From contig JARGXX010000099.1 in assembly GCA_030374765.1 (NCBI GenBank), forward strand, positions 124,001 through 188,000: a stretch of 64,000 nucleotides of DNA, given 5' to 3'. A program made the translations under genes and the position numbers. This DNA comes from Agarophyton chilense. Its lineage: Eukaryota > Rhodophyta > Florideophyceae > Gracilariales > Gracilariaceae. Every line of letters starts with the position of its first letter. The first letter of the stretch is position 1. Shown in pieces: positions 10,104-21,674 of this stretch. Below the pieces are notes generated by a model. It had not been told where the DNA came from, made no database searches, and saw nothing but the letters and a program-made list of their open reading frames with translations.

Positions 10104-12568
10104 ATGACAGGATCGCGCCGCCTCCGCGCAGGCGTTCGAACCCATTCGGAACCACGTCGGTGCACCTCGCACCGCATCGTGGATTCGTCACCGATTCCTC
10201 GAAGGGGTGGGTCGTCCCCACAAGCAGCACCAGCGCACGAGAAACTTGAGATGCCGGTTACCATTGAGGTTAAAGAAGTCGAAGATTCCGAGGGGATTGA
10301 TACCCCTGCAGTTATGCGTTGAAGGTCGGATTGGTCCCGTTCCACGATACCTCAAAGGTCTGGACCCGCTCGCGATCGCACGGCGGCCACTTTTGTACAC
10401 GAAAGGTCAGTGTCGGTACTACCAGAAAGGTTGGATCCGTTGGCCATCTCCTCAGAACGGACCGAGGAGGCTCTACTTCAGAAGGATGAATACCCGCTGG
10501 TGTTCACTGCGGTGGTGGAGGTCGATTCATCACCTCATTCGTCGGATCTAGCTACGGCCTTCCCAACTATGTCAGGTAGCGGCCCATCTCGTGGCCGTGG
10601 ACGCAGTGGTATTACCAAGAGGGTAACTCGCTCGACTTCACGAACGCCTACCAACATTGGGTTTCGCAGCATGCCAATCCCTGCGACTCAGTTCTCCCCT
10701 GGGACTTCAGCTGACCCGTACCAACGCAGTGGTGGACTTCCTTCGACGACTAAAACCAATTGGGTTCACAATCTCGCGTTCGGTGCGGCGAACTGGACGA
10801 CGATTCAGTATGGACCTTTTGGTATCATCTTCGACCAGGTGACGAACAATGACCTGTTGAAGCACAATTGGCCTGTGGCGGTGGGGAATTCGTCACTGCC
10901 GGCAGCTCTTACCAGACCACAATTGGATACCTACTTGGGTTGTCCCGTTGGGACTGCGAGCGCCTTCGCTCCGTTCCATTGCTTTTGAAGAAACGAAACC
11001 AAGAGTCTCAACCTCGTCAGGGTTGACTGGAATGTTACCAGAGTCAGCAGCGTCATACACCTTTGAGTTATTTCATCCCGTCGATATGTCCGAGGGACTT
11101 GCCGTATGTGCGCATCGAACCGGAGCTGGAATATTACCGTCGATTGGTGGCGCAAGTGTGCCAGTACCCGTCTATTCTGGACACTTACCTTCTGGTTTCA
11201 CCTGACTTCGTTTCCCTGAATCGGTCCTACACCACTATCAATTGGGCTGACCGTAGTAGATGGGGCGAGGATGCAGCGACGGAGAGTCGCGTTCGCACTC
11301 GCAACTCTTACACTCGCGTTATCCATATGTTTCATAACGTCGAGTACTTCTCACAACCTGCGAAGGGCAGACGCGTTTGATACGTGCTTCAGCCAGAGTG
11401 GTGGGATTCCTATGAGGTTACTTTATCGCTGAGCGTGCCAACTCCGCCGGTTTTGGCGTACTTCGGGAGTCAGATTTCCGGGAACCTAGAGCGGTATTAC
11501 CTCATTTCGTCGATTTCCCTCTCGGAGGGGACCGTGTTGGTTGCCATCCTGGCTCTGGAGGCCACCCGTTACGCTATCGATTGGGATTGTCGCAATCCTG
11601 ACTCTGACATATACCGAGATGGTGTTCAACCTGTAGGTCGCACCTTCTTCATACCTCCGAGGGTTGCCCAGGATATTTTCTGGTTTGGTTACGAGAACAT
11701 CGTGGAGGGGACCGATTATACCGTGAAGGACTTGGACTCGTATCTCGAGCAGAGCAAGAAATACCATTGGGATTCCCATCAAGGCTGGGAGGCTTTCGAT
11801 CCCGCAACTTGGGAGATTGTGCCTCGCCACGCCCAATACTATCCCGGGGAGGCTCCTGTCTATGGAGCTCCCGCGAGCCCCAAACCATATCACGGTATTG
11901 TGGAGACCCCAGTTGGCCGTTATGTTGTCCCGTTCCCGTCCGAGCCGTTCCCTCAAAGTCGTAAGTCGCCTATCCCTACGGGTGTGACTCCTACTCAACC
12001 GAGCTCCCCGCGGGTTGCTGGTCCGGTTCGACCTCTGTTGGCGGGTATAGCTCGTCCTCTGCCTCAACCTATGATGGACTCTCCGGCCGTGGTCGGATTG
12101 CTGGCTCGAATTCTCCAGTCTTGCGTCACCAGCTTTCAGAGGGCTGGGCCTACCTCCGTGGTTGCTGCATTAACGCTCCTTGAAGGTTTGCTGCCGCGCC
12201 ATGCACAATACATGAAGGCACTGAACCAACTTGGTGAGTTCCGGAATCAGTTCCAGTTGGATATGTACCAACTGGCCACCCGTCAGGTTGCCAATCTGGC
12301 AAGCGTCTCTGCTGCTGCGCCATCTAATCCTTTGACGGATCCCCTTCTAGGTGCTAACTTGAACCCTGCGGTTTTGCAACCTGCTCTGACGGTTCTGTTC
12401 ATTCATCCTCTTTTGGTTTCGACTCCTCTCCCCAGTGGTGGGGCTACCGCTCCTTCGCTGCCTCTTAGGTCGACGGCTCCTAGCATTTCCGCGGGTTTTC
12501 CTCCATGGGTATTCAATAACCCGGGTATTCCTGATTCCATTGCTCCTAAACCAACAGGTCCTTCTTAA
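10104..12568 (+). pseudogene. Antisense accessory gene (aORF) of Gypsy-C, family unknown, frameshifted
   Basis: A plus-strand gene inside a minus-strand element. The conserved N-terminus starts at ATG 10569 (MSGSGPSRGRGRSG..., then GFRSMPIP); an upstream open stretch in the same frame begins at 10104 but has a stop at 10320. The frame is lost near 10988, passes through a second frame (about 10948-11205), then continues in a third from 11063, broken by TGA at 11378-11380. The long last part (11384-12568, 394 aa) has YVLQPEWW at its start, PPVLAYFGS at residues 21-29, a Leu/Glu/Tyr/Trp helical stretch (about 52-67), WEAFDP (135-140), then a Pro-rich middle and a helical C-terminal part. The same motifs occur in the same order in the Gypsy-D gene at 38994-40697. 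No transmembrane segment or known domain is evident. Function unknown; homology to the Gypsy-D gene is the main evidence that it is real. Confidence 0.6.
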
Positions 12569-12716
12569 AGTAAATTGTTGTCTCTTCTACTGTTCCATTC
12601 GGTTCTTCTTTCGTGTCCTCCCTTGTAGGCAATCTGACGCATATGCGTCAACCTTCTGCGGAAAACTACGTAACTTCTCCCCCTTCCTTAGGCCTGAGTA
12701 CCACGAAGGTCTAAGG

Positions 12717-15066
12717 TTAGCCTTCTGCAGGCATCAGCTCCTTGCGACGGCGCCAATATCTGATACGGAAGTGTGGGGGTAATGCGGCTGGGGGTTCGAG
12801 GGTGTCCCCTTCTGAGCCCCAGCCGTACCATCTGACGATGTACTTCAGACCATTGTAAGTTCGCTTGTGGCCCACCAGACGGTCAACGGGAAATTCCACT
12901 GAGGTTTGGTCCTGATCTTTCGGGGGAACGCTACCTCGAGGGTTCATATGTTCCGAGTTGGGAGCTTCGTGTGTGGGAGCCGGGTCGGGAGCTTCCGCTG
13001 TTACCGTTTGGGGTTCGAATTCCGTCCCTGTTAGAGGGTTGTAATCCGGATCATCACGTTGACGTTCATCGTTCCCCTCAATTGGGGTGGGGTCCTCTAA
13101 GGGTCGAGTGCGCAGAGCTACAGCTCTGGGCTCTCGGGCTGAGGTGCCTGCCTCAATGCGATGTTGAACTGTTTCAGGTGCTACTGTAATACGGTCAATT
13201 GATATCGTATTCGGTATTCCATCTTGTTCAACCGTAATGGTGTGGTCTGATGCGTTCAATACCTTATAAGGTTCCACTGATTTGGGTAGAAGCTTCGAAT
13301 TGATATCTCTGTCAATAGCTTCATCGTCTGCTTCATCACCCGGTCGTGGTCCTTTACCTGAAGGTGGGTTGTCTATGTAGACATATTGTCCCGAGGATAC
13401 AGAGACCACTTTGGTTACCCTGCGGTCGTAGTCGGCCTTATACCGTTTCTGGGCTGCAGTGAGGCGGATCTCTGCATGTTTGAGAGCCCTCCTCAACCTC
13501 ACAAGGGTATTACGCTTGACCTGGGCAGGGGTCAGTGCGCCAGCTGCAGTGCTGGTGGTATGATCTCCCTGCAATACAATACCTGGGGGGTGTCGCGAAA
13601 GAACCAAATCAAAGGGAGTTGTCTTCGTTGAGCGGTGTACCTGAAGGTTGTAGGAGTAGGTGAGCGGTTGCACCAGCTCATCTCACCCAGTTTGGTGCTC
13701 TTCCGTATAGTGTCGTAGCCTTGATACCAAAGTGTGGTTAAAGCTCGACCTGCCCGTTCGTCTGCGGGTGGTAGGCAGTAGTGAAATAGTGCTTGATACC
13801 CATGAAGATACAAACTGCTTCGAAGAACTTCGATGCCAAGTTTGAACCATTATCGGTAAGTAGGTACAGCGGTGCACCGTACGGGTAGACCCAATTGTTG
13901 AGGAATGCAATCGCCAGCGTGGTTGACTTCGTCTTCTTTAAAGGTATCGCTCTCGGGAGCTTCGAGAACCTGTCGGTGATCACTAGAATTTGCTGATACC
14001 CATTCTTGGTTTTGGGAAGTGGTCCTAGAAGGTCTACCGCAACAAACTCCACTGGATCCGCTGCTGGGAACAGCTTGAGGTACTTTCGATGCTTTCGAAT
14101 ACCACCGCGGGTACGAACACAAAACTCGCATTGACCTACAAAGGTATAGACATCATGGGCCATATGAGGCCAATAGAACTGTTGCCTCAAGGTGTAGTAC
14201 ATCCTGGTGGCACTGGGGTGTCCCGATAATCGTGGGTAGTGCGCGAGATACAAGACTCTCGGGCGCAGTGCCTTCGGAACCACCTTTTGAGGGCTACCAT
14301 CCAAGATTGACCTTCTCACGATGTACCCATTGTGGTCCACATCGAACGGTGATCCTTTGAAACCAATTTGGTTAGCCATGGTTCTGCAGTACGCATCCTG
14401 GGCTTGTTTTCTTAGAAATTCCTCTCGGATTACGGGCATCATGTTCGTTTCCTCTAGGGTCAGTATCTGCGTTGCCATGTCGGTGCTCCGCAAAGCACTT
14501 TCTTCAGGTAAGTCCCAACATCCTTCTGGGTGTTCGCCGGTACCATTTTGGTTTGATGAAACCAAAAAGCAGGGGATATCATCGTCCACCAGTTCTTTCT
14601 CTAACCCTGAGGTGTTTAAGCGTGACATAGCGTCAGCTATGTTGTACTTGATACCTGGACGGTAGTGTACGTCGTATTCAAACCCCGACAGTCTCAACCT
14701 CCAACTGGCAAGTCTACCAGACGCATCTGCGAGTCCGAGGATCCACCTCAAGGCGTCGTGGTCCGTGCGCAACGTAAAGCGCTCACCATACAGGTATGGA
14801 CGGAGCATCAACATGCTCCACACTACTGCTAGACATTCCTTCTCGGTTACCGTGTAGTTCTGCTCCGCCTCATTCATAGCGCGGCTCCAGTATCCTATAG
14901 GTAATTTGTCTCCGTTGTGCTGCTCCTGCATGAGACAACAACCAATTTGAGCATGGGATGCATCTGTATCCAGCGTGTATGGTAGACCTGTTTTCGGTAA
15001 TGCTAAGATTGGCGGCGACAACAGCACTCGTTTCAATTCCTCAAAGGTGTCCATTTTTTCGTTCAA
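12717..15066 (-). pseudogene. pol: Gypsy-C pol 3' part: RNase H, integrase, chromodomain-like tail
   Basis: The frame 13738-15066 (442 aa) starts inside the RT-RNase H connection and carries TLDTDASHAQIGC, TVTEKECLAVVW and LRTDHDALRW (RNase H). Integrase follows: an HHCC zinc finger (HYPRLSGH then CEFC), the first catalytic Asp in VAVDLLGPL, the second in LLTDNGSNLAS, and the Glu in HPQTNGQVE, after which a stop at 13738 breaks the frame. It resumes in another frame at 12717-13673 (318 aa) with the integrase C-terminal region and, at the very end, a chromodomain-like block (VDRLVGHKRTYNGLKYIVRWYGWG...LEPP). Chromodomain tails in chromoviruses are known to steer integration to marked chromatin; that role is assumed here. 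Confidence 0.87.
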
Positions 15067-15870
15067 TAGATTCTCAAACCGTTCAAGTTAAGCTTTCTGG
15101 AGCTTCTTGTTGAGGGGAGCCGCTATTTTCGCGAATCCCTTCACGAAGCGACGATAGACGTAACATAAACCTATAAAGGATCGTACGTCTGTCTGGGATC
15201 GTGGCAACTTAACCTCCGGTACTGCTCTAATATTGCTTTGCGCAACCTCTAGGGTACCAGGGCCTATGATGTGGCCCAGGTATTCAACCGTTCTGGTAAA
15301 GAAGACGCGTATGCGTTGCTTCAGCGTCCCCCCCGCCTCAGATAGGAGGGTTAGTACGGTTCGTACGTTTGCAAAATGCTCTTCTACCGATCTGGAATAG
15401 ATAAGTACATCATCGATAAATATAAAAGAGGTTGTCAGTTTAACCTTCGAAAGGATGATGTCCAGCGCCCTTTGAAAGGTGGCTTGAGCATTGCGTCATC
15501 CGAAAGGCATCTGCATGAAGCGAAACGAACCTGTATGTCACGTGAAGGTCGTTTTGTCTCGATCTTCCTCACCTACGGGTACCTGCCCATAACCACAATT
15601 GGCATCCAACGTGGTAAATATCTGCGCATCTCCCAAGGAGTCGATGCACTCATCCACTCTAGGTATCGGGTACGAATCCCTGATGGTCACGCTATTGAGC
15701 CTCCTGTAGTCTACACAAAACCTCATACGGTTATCCCCTTTCTTCTGAACCAGGACCACGGGACTAGCCCAATCTGAGTTGGCTGGTTCAATTACACCTT
15801 CTTGGAGCATTCGCTCCACTTCTTTGAGTTCTACTTCTCTCGCCTTCGGACCTGCAAGGTATGGTTGATG
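15067..15870 (-). pseudogene. pol: Gypsy-C reverse transcriptase (stop-interrupted)
   Basis: The same frame as the RNase H part, broken by several stops. The 5' part is open at 15538-15819: GVIEPANSDWASPVVLVQKK, FCVDYRRLN, PIPRVDECIDSLG and LDANCGYGQ are intact. Downstream, between stops, MPFG, ATFQRALDI, FIFIDDVLIYS (catalytic Asp pair), EYLGHIIGPG and RSFIGLCYVYRRFV can be read in the same frame. Since all pieces lie in one frame, decay was by point mutation rather than by indels here. Confidence 0.82.
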
Positions 15871-17016
15871 CTAAATCGGCTTTGAGTCAGGGAGGAGCTC
15901 GATGCGATTCTGTGTGGCCTTAATTTGGCCCAGATGGCCTGACCACATAGTTTCAAACTCCTCGAGAAGGTCGAGAATACGTCCCCGCAGTTCGCCGTTA
16001 TCTTCACTGATCTGGACTGTATCTTGCCATTGCCTCTCAGGGTCAGGTTCCTCTTCTTTGTCTACCGATGCCTTATCGGTTAGCTTTGCTTCCACGTTGG
16101 TATTTATCGATACCTTTGTGGTTATGGACGCATTTGCGCACCCCCCTTCCTTACCGAAGGCGACCTCGCCGAGATCAGTGTGAGCTACGGTGAAGACCCC
16201 TTGTGGTGCCGGCAGTGCTATGCCAACATTGGTATTTTTCGACAACTTCACGTCGTGACTGCTGAAGTTGCTGAGACACACCTTAAAGGGTTGATTTGGG
16301 ATGTTGTCGACAATCCCGTTGGCCATCAAGGTGAGGTGTCGATGTGCTATCCTCGGATCGTTTTGTAGTATGACCAGCCGAGGGGTCGCAAACGACACCG
16401 GTACCAATATTTGGTGCATTGGCGGGATAAAAACCTGTTTGGTAATGCGCACTTTTTTGGAGACCGTTTTGGTGGATATCGTCTTCTTCGGTTTGACGGA
16501 CCATCCCTGTTTGGTTTCCGTATTACCTAAAATGGCAATTCGTCCCCCCTGACGTAGGGCGACGGTATGGGAACCAGGAAGGATTGCTTTGACATGTCTG
16601 TCAATGAAGTTCGTACCTATTAGGCAGTCTGTCGGTAAACGGTCAACAACAAATACTTGCAGTCTTACCTTGAGGTGTCCGAGCTGCACCACAGTGGTGA
16701 GCATACCTCGAAGGTTTAATGGGCGCTCATTTGCATCCACCAGCGGGTTGTTGTCGGGAGCTCGGCTCAAGTTGCGAAGTACCGCCTCAGGTATGACACG
16801 GGAGTTCAGGACGTTTGGGCCGGCCCCCGTATCCAACACGCAGGTGACCGGAACCGCAAGGCGTTCGGAGAAACAAATTGAAGCACGTACTATATAGTTT
16901 TTGTACTTCATATGACAAACCGGAAGTGGTTGTGACGTGTTCTCTTCCACCTTCAAGGTTCTGTGTATCGATTTGCCTTCCAATTGCAGGTTGGGTTCGG
17001 CCGTTACGCCAACCAT
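15871..17016 (-). CDS. pol: Gypsy-C aspartic protease region
   Basis: Open stretch of 381 aa that lies in the same frame as the downstream RT and ends at a stop just before it. The retropepsin active site is CVLDTGAGPNVLNS at about residues 60-73, followed by LNLRGMLTTVVQLG and DCLIGTNFIDRHVKAILPG, a pattern shared with Gypsy-A and Gypsy-D (LGCDFCDRFVDAI). The C-terminal 150 residues form the acidic linker to RT, ending TMWSGHLGQIKATQNRIELLPDSKPI, which matches TMWDGSLGEI in the other elements. Remnant of a polyprotein rather than a free-standing gene. Confidence 0.75.
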   Translation of the reverse strand: MVGVTAEPNLQLEGKSIHRTLKVEENTSQPLPVCHMKYKNYIVRASICFSERLAVPVTCVLDTGAGPNVLNSRVIPEAVLRNLSRAPDNNPLVDANERPLNLRGMLTTVVQLGHLKVRLQVFVVDRLPTDCLIGTNFIDRHVKAILPGSHTVALRQGGRIAILGNTETKQGWSVKPKKTISTKTVSKKVRITKQVFIPPMHQILVPVSFATPRLVILQNDPRIAHRHLTLMANGIVDNIPNQPFKVCLSNFSSHDVKLSKNTNVGIALPAPQGVFTVAHTDLGEVAFGKEGGCANASITTKVSINTNVEAKLTDKASVDKEEEPDPERQWQDTVQISEDNGELRGRILDLLEEFETMWSGHLGQIKATQNRIELLPDSKPI

Positions 17017-19211
17017 TCGGTTTTTTCCCCCTGTACGGGAGGGGTTGAGTCCAAGTTTGGTGTTTCCTCGATGGTGTTGACCTGTACCGGTGTACGGGGT
17101 TGGACGCTATTTGGTGCTTGCGTTGAAGACCCATAGAGGCGTTGGTGATTCTGCATGCGAGCCTGAATCAACTGGTCTCTCATCCCTGGAGGTAAGTTAG
17201 CGCAATTGTTTGCCAAATGGTCTGTTGCGAGACAGAACCAGAAAACGAGGCAGTTTGGGGGTCTCGCGTTACCATTGAGGGGGGCTTCGAAACCTGATTG
17301 GTAGGAGCAGTGGCGTAGAATGTGGGTGGCGAGTTGTAGGAGCTCGCTCCCTGAATCCTCTGCGAACTCATCGCACTTGGCGGCGATTGTACCGAGTTTG
17401 GTGTACGCGTTGACGACCAATTTCCTACCGTCGACGGTTTAGAGAACCGCCCCTGTGTCGCTGCCAAGTGGATAGCGATTCCTGTAGGTACTTCGATGTG
17501 CGATCTACCCTCTGAGGTTGTTGTGTCTTCAATTTCCAAGACTGACCTTTTCGGTTTATCCTTCGAGGTTGGAGGCAAGGCTGGTATCTTCCCCAGCCGA
17601 AGGGTATCTCCAAGGCCCTGGGAGTATCGAGCAAGCCCATTGTAGTCTACCTTTCGGTTAGTGACCAGGTAGTTTCGTACCTGGGAACGGATCGCTTGGT
17701 CGACATTGTGGGAAAATAGCGACTTTAACCTAGAGGTAGTGAACACATTACCACAACGGGTTGCCAGATTCCACAGCGCGAGCGAAAACTCCGATTCCGT
17801 TTGCCCAGACCTTTGATGGTAGGCGAGGACTTCCGAATAAGCCTCTTGGATAACCTCATCGGTGGCATATGTTTCCAGAAGAAAATTGACCACCTCTGGG
17901 TATGACTCCAACATCTCTGTGCCATCCTCATCCATCGCTGAGGTATTGCCGCGGAGCCTACCCTGCAGCAAGTAGTATGCTTTGTCTTTCAGGTAAAACT
18001 GAAATAGCCACTTAGCAGCGCCCTCGGAAAACCCATTTTGGTCACATGCAATCTTGAACTTCTGTAGAAACTAAATCACCGCAATAAGATCCGTACCTGT
18101 GAAGGTGGTGCCACCCATTTGGAAGCTGAGCTTCTTGTGGTGCTTAGTAATCTTCTGAGCAACCTCTTTGGTATATTCAGAAAACTTGTTCATCAACCGA
18201 TAAGTCCTGTAATCAACCGCTTTGGTGAACATATCGTTCAACGGTTGGGGCACCTCCAGGTCCATTTCGGTGTCCGTCTCAGAGTCGGGCGACTCATTGT
18301 ATCGCTTTTTATCCTTTAGGGTCTTTTTCGACTACTTCTTCGTCGACCTGTTCGGTTTCTTCTTCTTTTTACTTTTACGGTCATCATCCGACGATGAACT
18401 CGTATCGGAACTGGAGTCTGACGAGTCGGGGTCTGAATCATCCTCTCGATTCTTTCCCCTCTTCGTCCTCCGCTTCTTCCCTTTTCGATTTCTTCGTCGC
18501 TCATCCAACGAGTCAGACGATTCGTCCTTGGGACCACCTCCATGGGTATCCTTTTGAACGAAACCTGTAATTGGTGGCAGATAGATGTCTTGAGGATCTA
18601 CCTTCCCCGGGACCTCATAACTCTGACTTGGACCTTGTAGGTACTCCCTATCAATAGGTAAGTGTTTGGAATGGGTGGAATGAACCATTTGAAACCCTTG
18701 TAATAGGCGCTTTTGCGATGTTCAACTGTGTAAGTCGGGATTCTGCGAATCCCTCGGAAACCCAAAGGTCCTGCACAGCGCGGTAAACATGCTCCCTAGC
18801 ATCTGTAAAGAGATACTGTTTCACCATCTCAGGTATCCTTTCCGATAGCTCTTGAGCTGCTCGGTCAACCACAATACGGGTAAATGCATCGACGTCCATT
18901 GAGTGCGGAACCATCCGGGTATCCGACTTCTCCTTTAAGGTTAATGCATCCTCGACCGCGAGGGTGACGAGCGCTTTCGCTCGCTCTTAGAGCTGAGGCC
19001 AAAGCTCCTCCGCTGCAACCTCAATTAGTAATTCCCTTTGAGGTTCCGTTGCCATAGGCGGCGGACCATGTTTCTTTACGGTTTTGTCCCGAGGGTGCCG
19101 GAGCAGCTCCTCGGGGTTTTCCAGAATCGGTTGAGCCGATGAGGCTCCTTTAGGACCATTATGGCTTGGCGGGGCGCTCGCACCACGCGTATTCCTTTTA
19201 GGTCGTTCCAT
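17004..19211 (-). pseudogene. gag: Gypsy-C gag (frameshifted)
   Basis: Likely start is the Met at 19211 (MERPKRNTRG...), in a basic, Pro-rich N-terminal part that stays in one frame with a stop near 18987 until about 18651. The frame then changes for 18688-17180: a charged Ser/Asp- and Lys-rich linker (18332-18688), one stop near 18334, another near 18071, then the capsid-like part (17180-17971). A further shift near 17240 leads to 17004-17420 with a degraded zinc knuckle, CLATDHLANNC, in which the first Cys of the CX2C pair seems replaced by Phe. The gag 3' end overlaps the protease frame by 13 bases. Confidence 0.72.
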
Positions 19212-19337
19212 TTTTGACCAATAGTGGTATCCTGTATTGCTTTGCGGGATTTCCTGAAACCAAATAGGTGTACGAGCGTCCAATCCTTCTCGGAATCTCG
19301 TGTGAACCGTTAAGGTACGACGAAACCTAAACCTACT

Positions 19338-19355
19338 TTCTAAGTCGGGAGACCA
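19338..19355 (-). other. tRNA primer-binding site of Gypsy-C
   Basis: On the element strand the site reads tggtctcccgacttagaa, 3 bases inside the 5' LTR, complementary to a tRNA 3' end finishing in CCA. Nearly identical sites occur in Gypsy-A and Gypsy-D, so all three prime from the same tRNA. Confidence 0.75.
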
Positions 19356-19358
19356 AAA

Positions 19359-19992
19359 TGTCGTACAATCACCTCTGGGGTATGCTACTGTCTTGTCTCG
19401 GGAGCGTAGTGACGCTCAACCGTAGGGACCGTGTTGACGCTAAACCTTAGAAGGTAGACGTAATAAACCTCGATGGTAACAAGGCACCGCGAAAACCCGC
19501 AGGGGCAAACGGCGGGGCAACTAGCCTATACCGTGTAGGTGTACGATGGTAGACGTCGACGCGCAGGAAAGCCTGTGTGGTAGTTGAGAAACGATGAACC
19601 AAAAGGTATAGTCGTGACCCAAGTGGTCCCTGTCATTATCAGATTAGGATGGGGGAGGTGCAGTTCCCTATATGCAGTGGACTGTACTCTCCAGATCACC
19701 CGGGAGGTGCCAGCAAGGCACGGTCTCTGACCTAGTGTCAGAGACCTGGCCAGCACTGGCTACAGTGCCAGGTGGCCACTCCACTACTGTACTAAAATGA
19801 ATATAATTACAATTACAATTACTAACAATTACTTAACCAGAAGGTACATGTCATCACTACACGTGGCTGACAACACCTAGATGGTAGCCTGCCCGGAGCT
19901 GCATGGCCGACGATCCCTCGCACCCATCACTCACAGGTTCAGTGCAGTATATTGGCAACCTCAAAGGTCAGACCTTCTGCCACTATACGACA
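19359..19992 (-). repeat. 5' LTR of Gypsy-C (right copy)
   Basis: 634-bp direct repeat of 8775-9408, with the same TGTCGTA...TACGACA ends. It is followed by cataa, which pairs with catga before the left copy as a 5-bp target duplication differing at one base. Confidence 0.93.
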
Positions 19993-21670
19993 CATAAACC
20001 AGGATGGTTAGCAGTGGAAGAACTTGAGCCACACCAGCACGCTGGTGTGACTGCTGTTGTTCTTCATTGTAGACAACATTTTTCAAGATTAAAAAGTAAA
20101 GTTACAATCTACATAAGTATGGATTGCATCTCGACGTTATAAAGATGTTACAGTCTCGCGGGTCTCTCATCTCCCTTCCTGTGGCTTTAACAATATTCAT
20201 GTAGTTCGTTACCAGGTACATGTATACACCTGTACCTGACCATTGTCTAAATAGGGCCGCATGTCGGTACCATTTTCGGTTGCATGTAAGAAAATGCCCT
20301 AGTATAACCTCTACGAGAAACTTTTTACGACGGCAGCCGAGAGAAGCAGCGTCTCAGATTCATGTTTTGCGACAAAGAATGTAATCCCCTCCGTTTGTGC
20401 GTTCCCTCTCTTGTCCTCCTCGATCCTGGTCTTTTTACCTCATTTTAATGCAAGTAAACTCATCGGTTTCTTACGTGTATGTTCTAGACTCATGAGTTTT
20501 TTGCATTCTACCGTTCTCCGACCACACAGCTTCCACCTCTTCCAGGCTTTGTCCGCATCTCCAGCTGACGCCTTTTATCGTGTCTCCGGTGATAGTTGAG
20601 CTCCCCAATCCCGTTAGCCATGTGGTCATTTGCATTCGGAGCAATTCGCTTTCAAATGCACTTTCAATTCTTTTTATCTTTTCTACCTCTGCCATCTTGC
20701 CTTGCTCCTCTCTTTGTTGTGGTCCCATTATCAATTCCATACGACCTCCTGTTCTTGCGTTGTGCATGCGCGTACAAAATGGCTCTGCACATGCCCTACC
20801 TGGCAGTCATTTGCATTCTGGAATCTCACAACCACATACCATATCTACATATCGCTATGATAGAAAGTACTAGTTCTCAGACAAAATTATAAATTAAAAA
20901 CCAGTACCAATATTGTATAGACGTAGGATTTTTTACGACATATCTGACAAAGGACTTCAGTAAACTAATCGATGGGAGGAATGATCCAGATATTCTGTGT
21001 GCTATCTACAAGATTCTTTTTTTGCCCAGAGAGATGGCATCTTATTGTATTCTTTGACAATGGCTAGTGACACATGATTTTGAACGGAAGAAAGTTTGTT
21101 CAACGCGTTTAGTTCATGGTTCTCCGGTAATGAAGGGGGTTCGATTTGGAAATAGTGATAGATGTTTTGAAGACTTGGGTCTATCTTCGGACAAAACTCG
21201 TTCATGCACCGATGTGACTGTGTGCAATGTACACTGCGCGTTGCAAGAAACATCTTGATGCTCCTGCCGCATATTCTTTGGCGTTTGAAACGGTTGTTCC
21301 ACAAGACCGACAATTGTGAGTCTGTTGATTTACATTACTCAGTGACGAATACTGCTGAATGTGTTGACTATTTTTCTAAGCTATCCTGTTTGTTGCTGTT
21401 GGTATTGGTCAGCGGTAATAAATGGTACAATGGAGTTCGTATTTGTTGGTTAGTTGACGGACTTCTCCGTCCCCCGATCAAAATTTCGCGATATCTCGCC
21501 AACGGGTATCGTAGCAAACAAACATTATGGTCATGAACTCGCTCCTTGTATGCCCTGGATAGCGTTTTGTTATGCAGGACGTACGTTTACAAGATTAAAT
21601 AGTGACTGACAGGTATAATGTGGGGGATGTGCTCCGGGCTCGTTATGCGAAACTACTCTGGAGCCTTCGC
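19993..21670. other. Flanking DNA without a recognisable gene
   Basis: A small hairpin is present at 20030-20049 (arms cacaccagc and gctggtgtg, loop ac). Open stretches such as 20471-20767 (minus) and 21204-21536 (plus) show no motif that I can tie to a family and lie among many stops. I see no RNA gene and no LTR here. Confidence 0.4.
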
Positions 21671-21674
21671 TACT

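Larger units (their letters stand above)
8775..19992 (-). mobile_element. Gypsy-C: full-length Ty3/gypsy chromovirus-type element with an antisense accessory gene
   Basis: An 11.2-kb element with direct 634-bp LTRs (8775-9408 and 19359-19992) starting TGTCGTA and ending TACGACA. Flanking bases are CATGA on the left and CATAA on the right, a probable 5-bp target duplication with one mutation. Coding order on the minus strand: primer site, gag, protease, RT, RNase H, integrase, chromodomain-like tail. An unrelated gene on the plus strand fills 10.1-12.6 kb, between pol and the 3' LTR. All genes carry stops or frameshifts. The LTRs differ at roughly a dozen positions by eye, so it is older than Gypsy-D. 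Confidence 0.92.

Noticed and set aside
20471..20873. Overlapping open frames on both strands around 20.5-20.9 kb
   Set aside because: No recognisable domain on either strand and stops all around; could not be supported as a gene.
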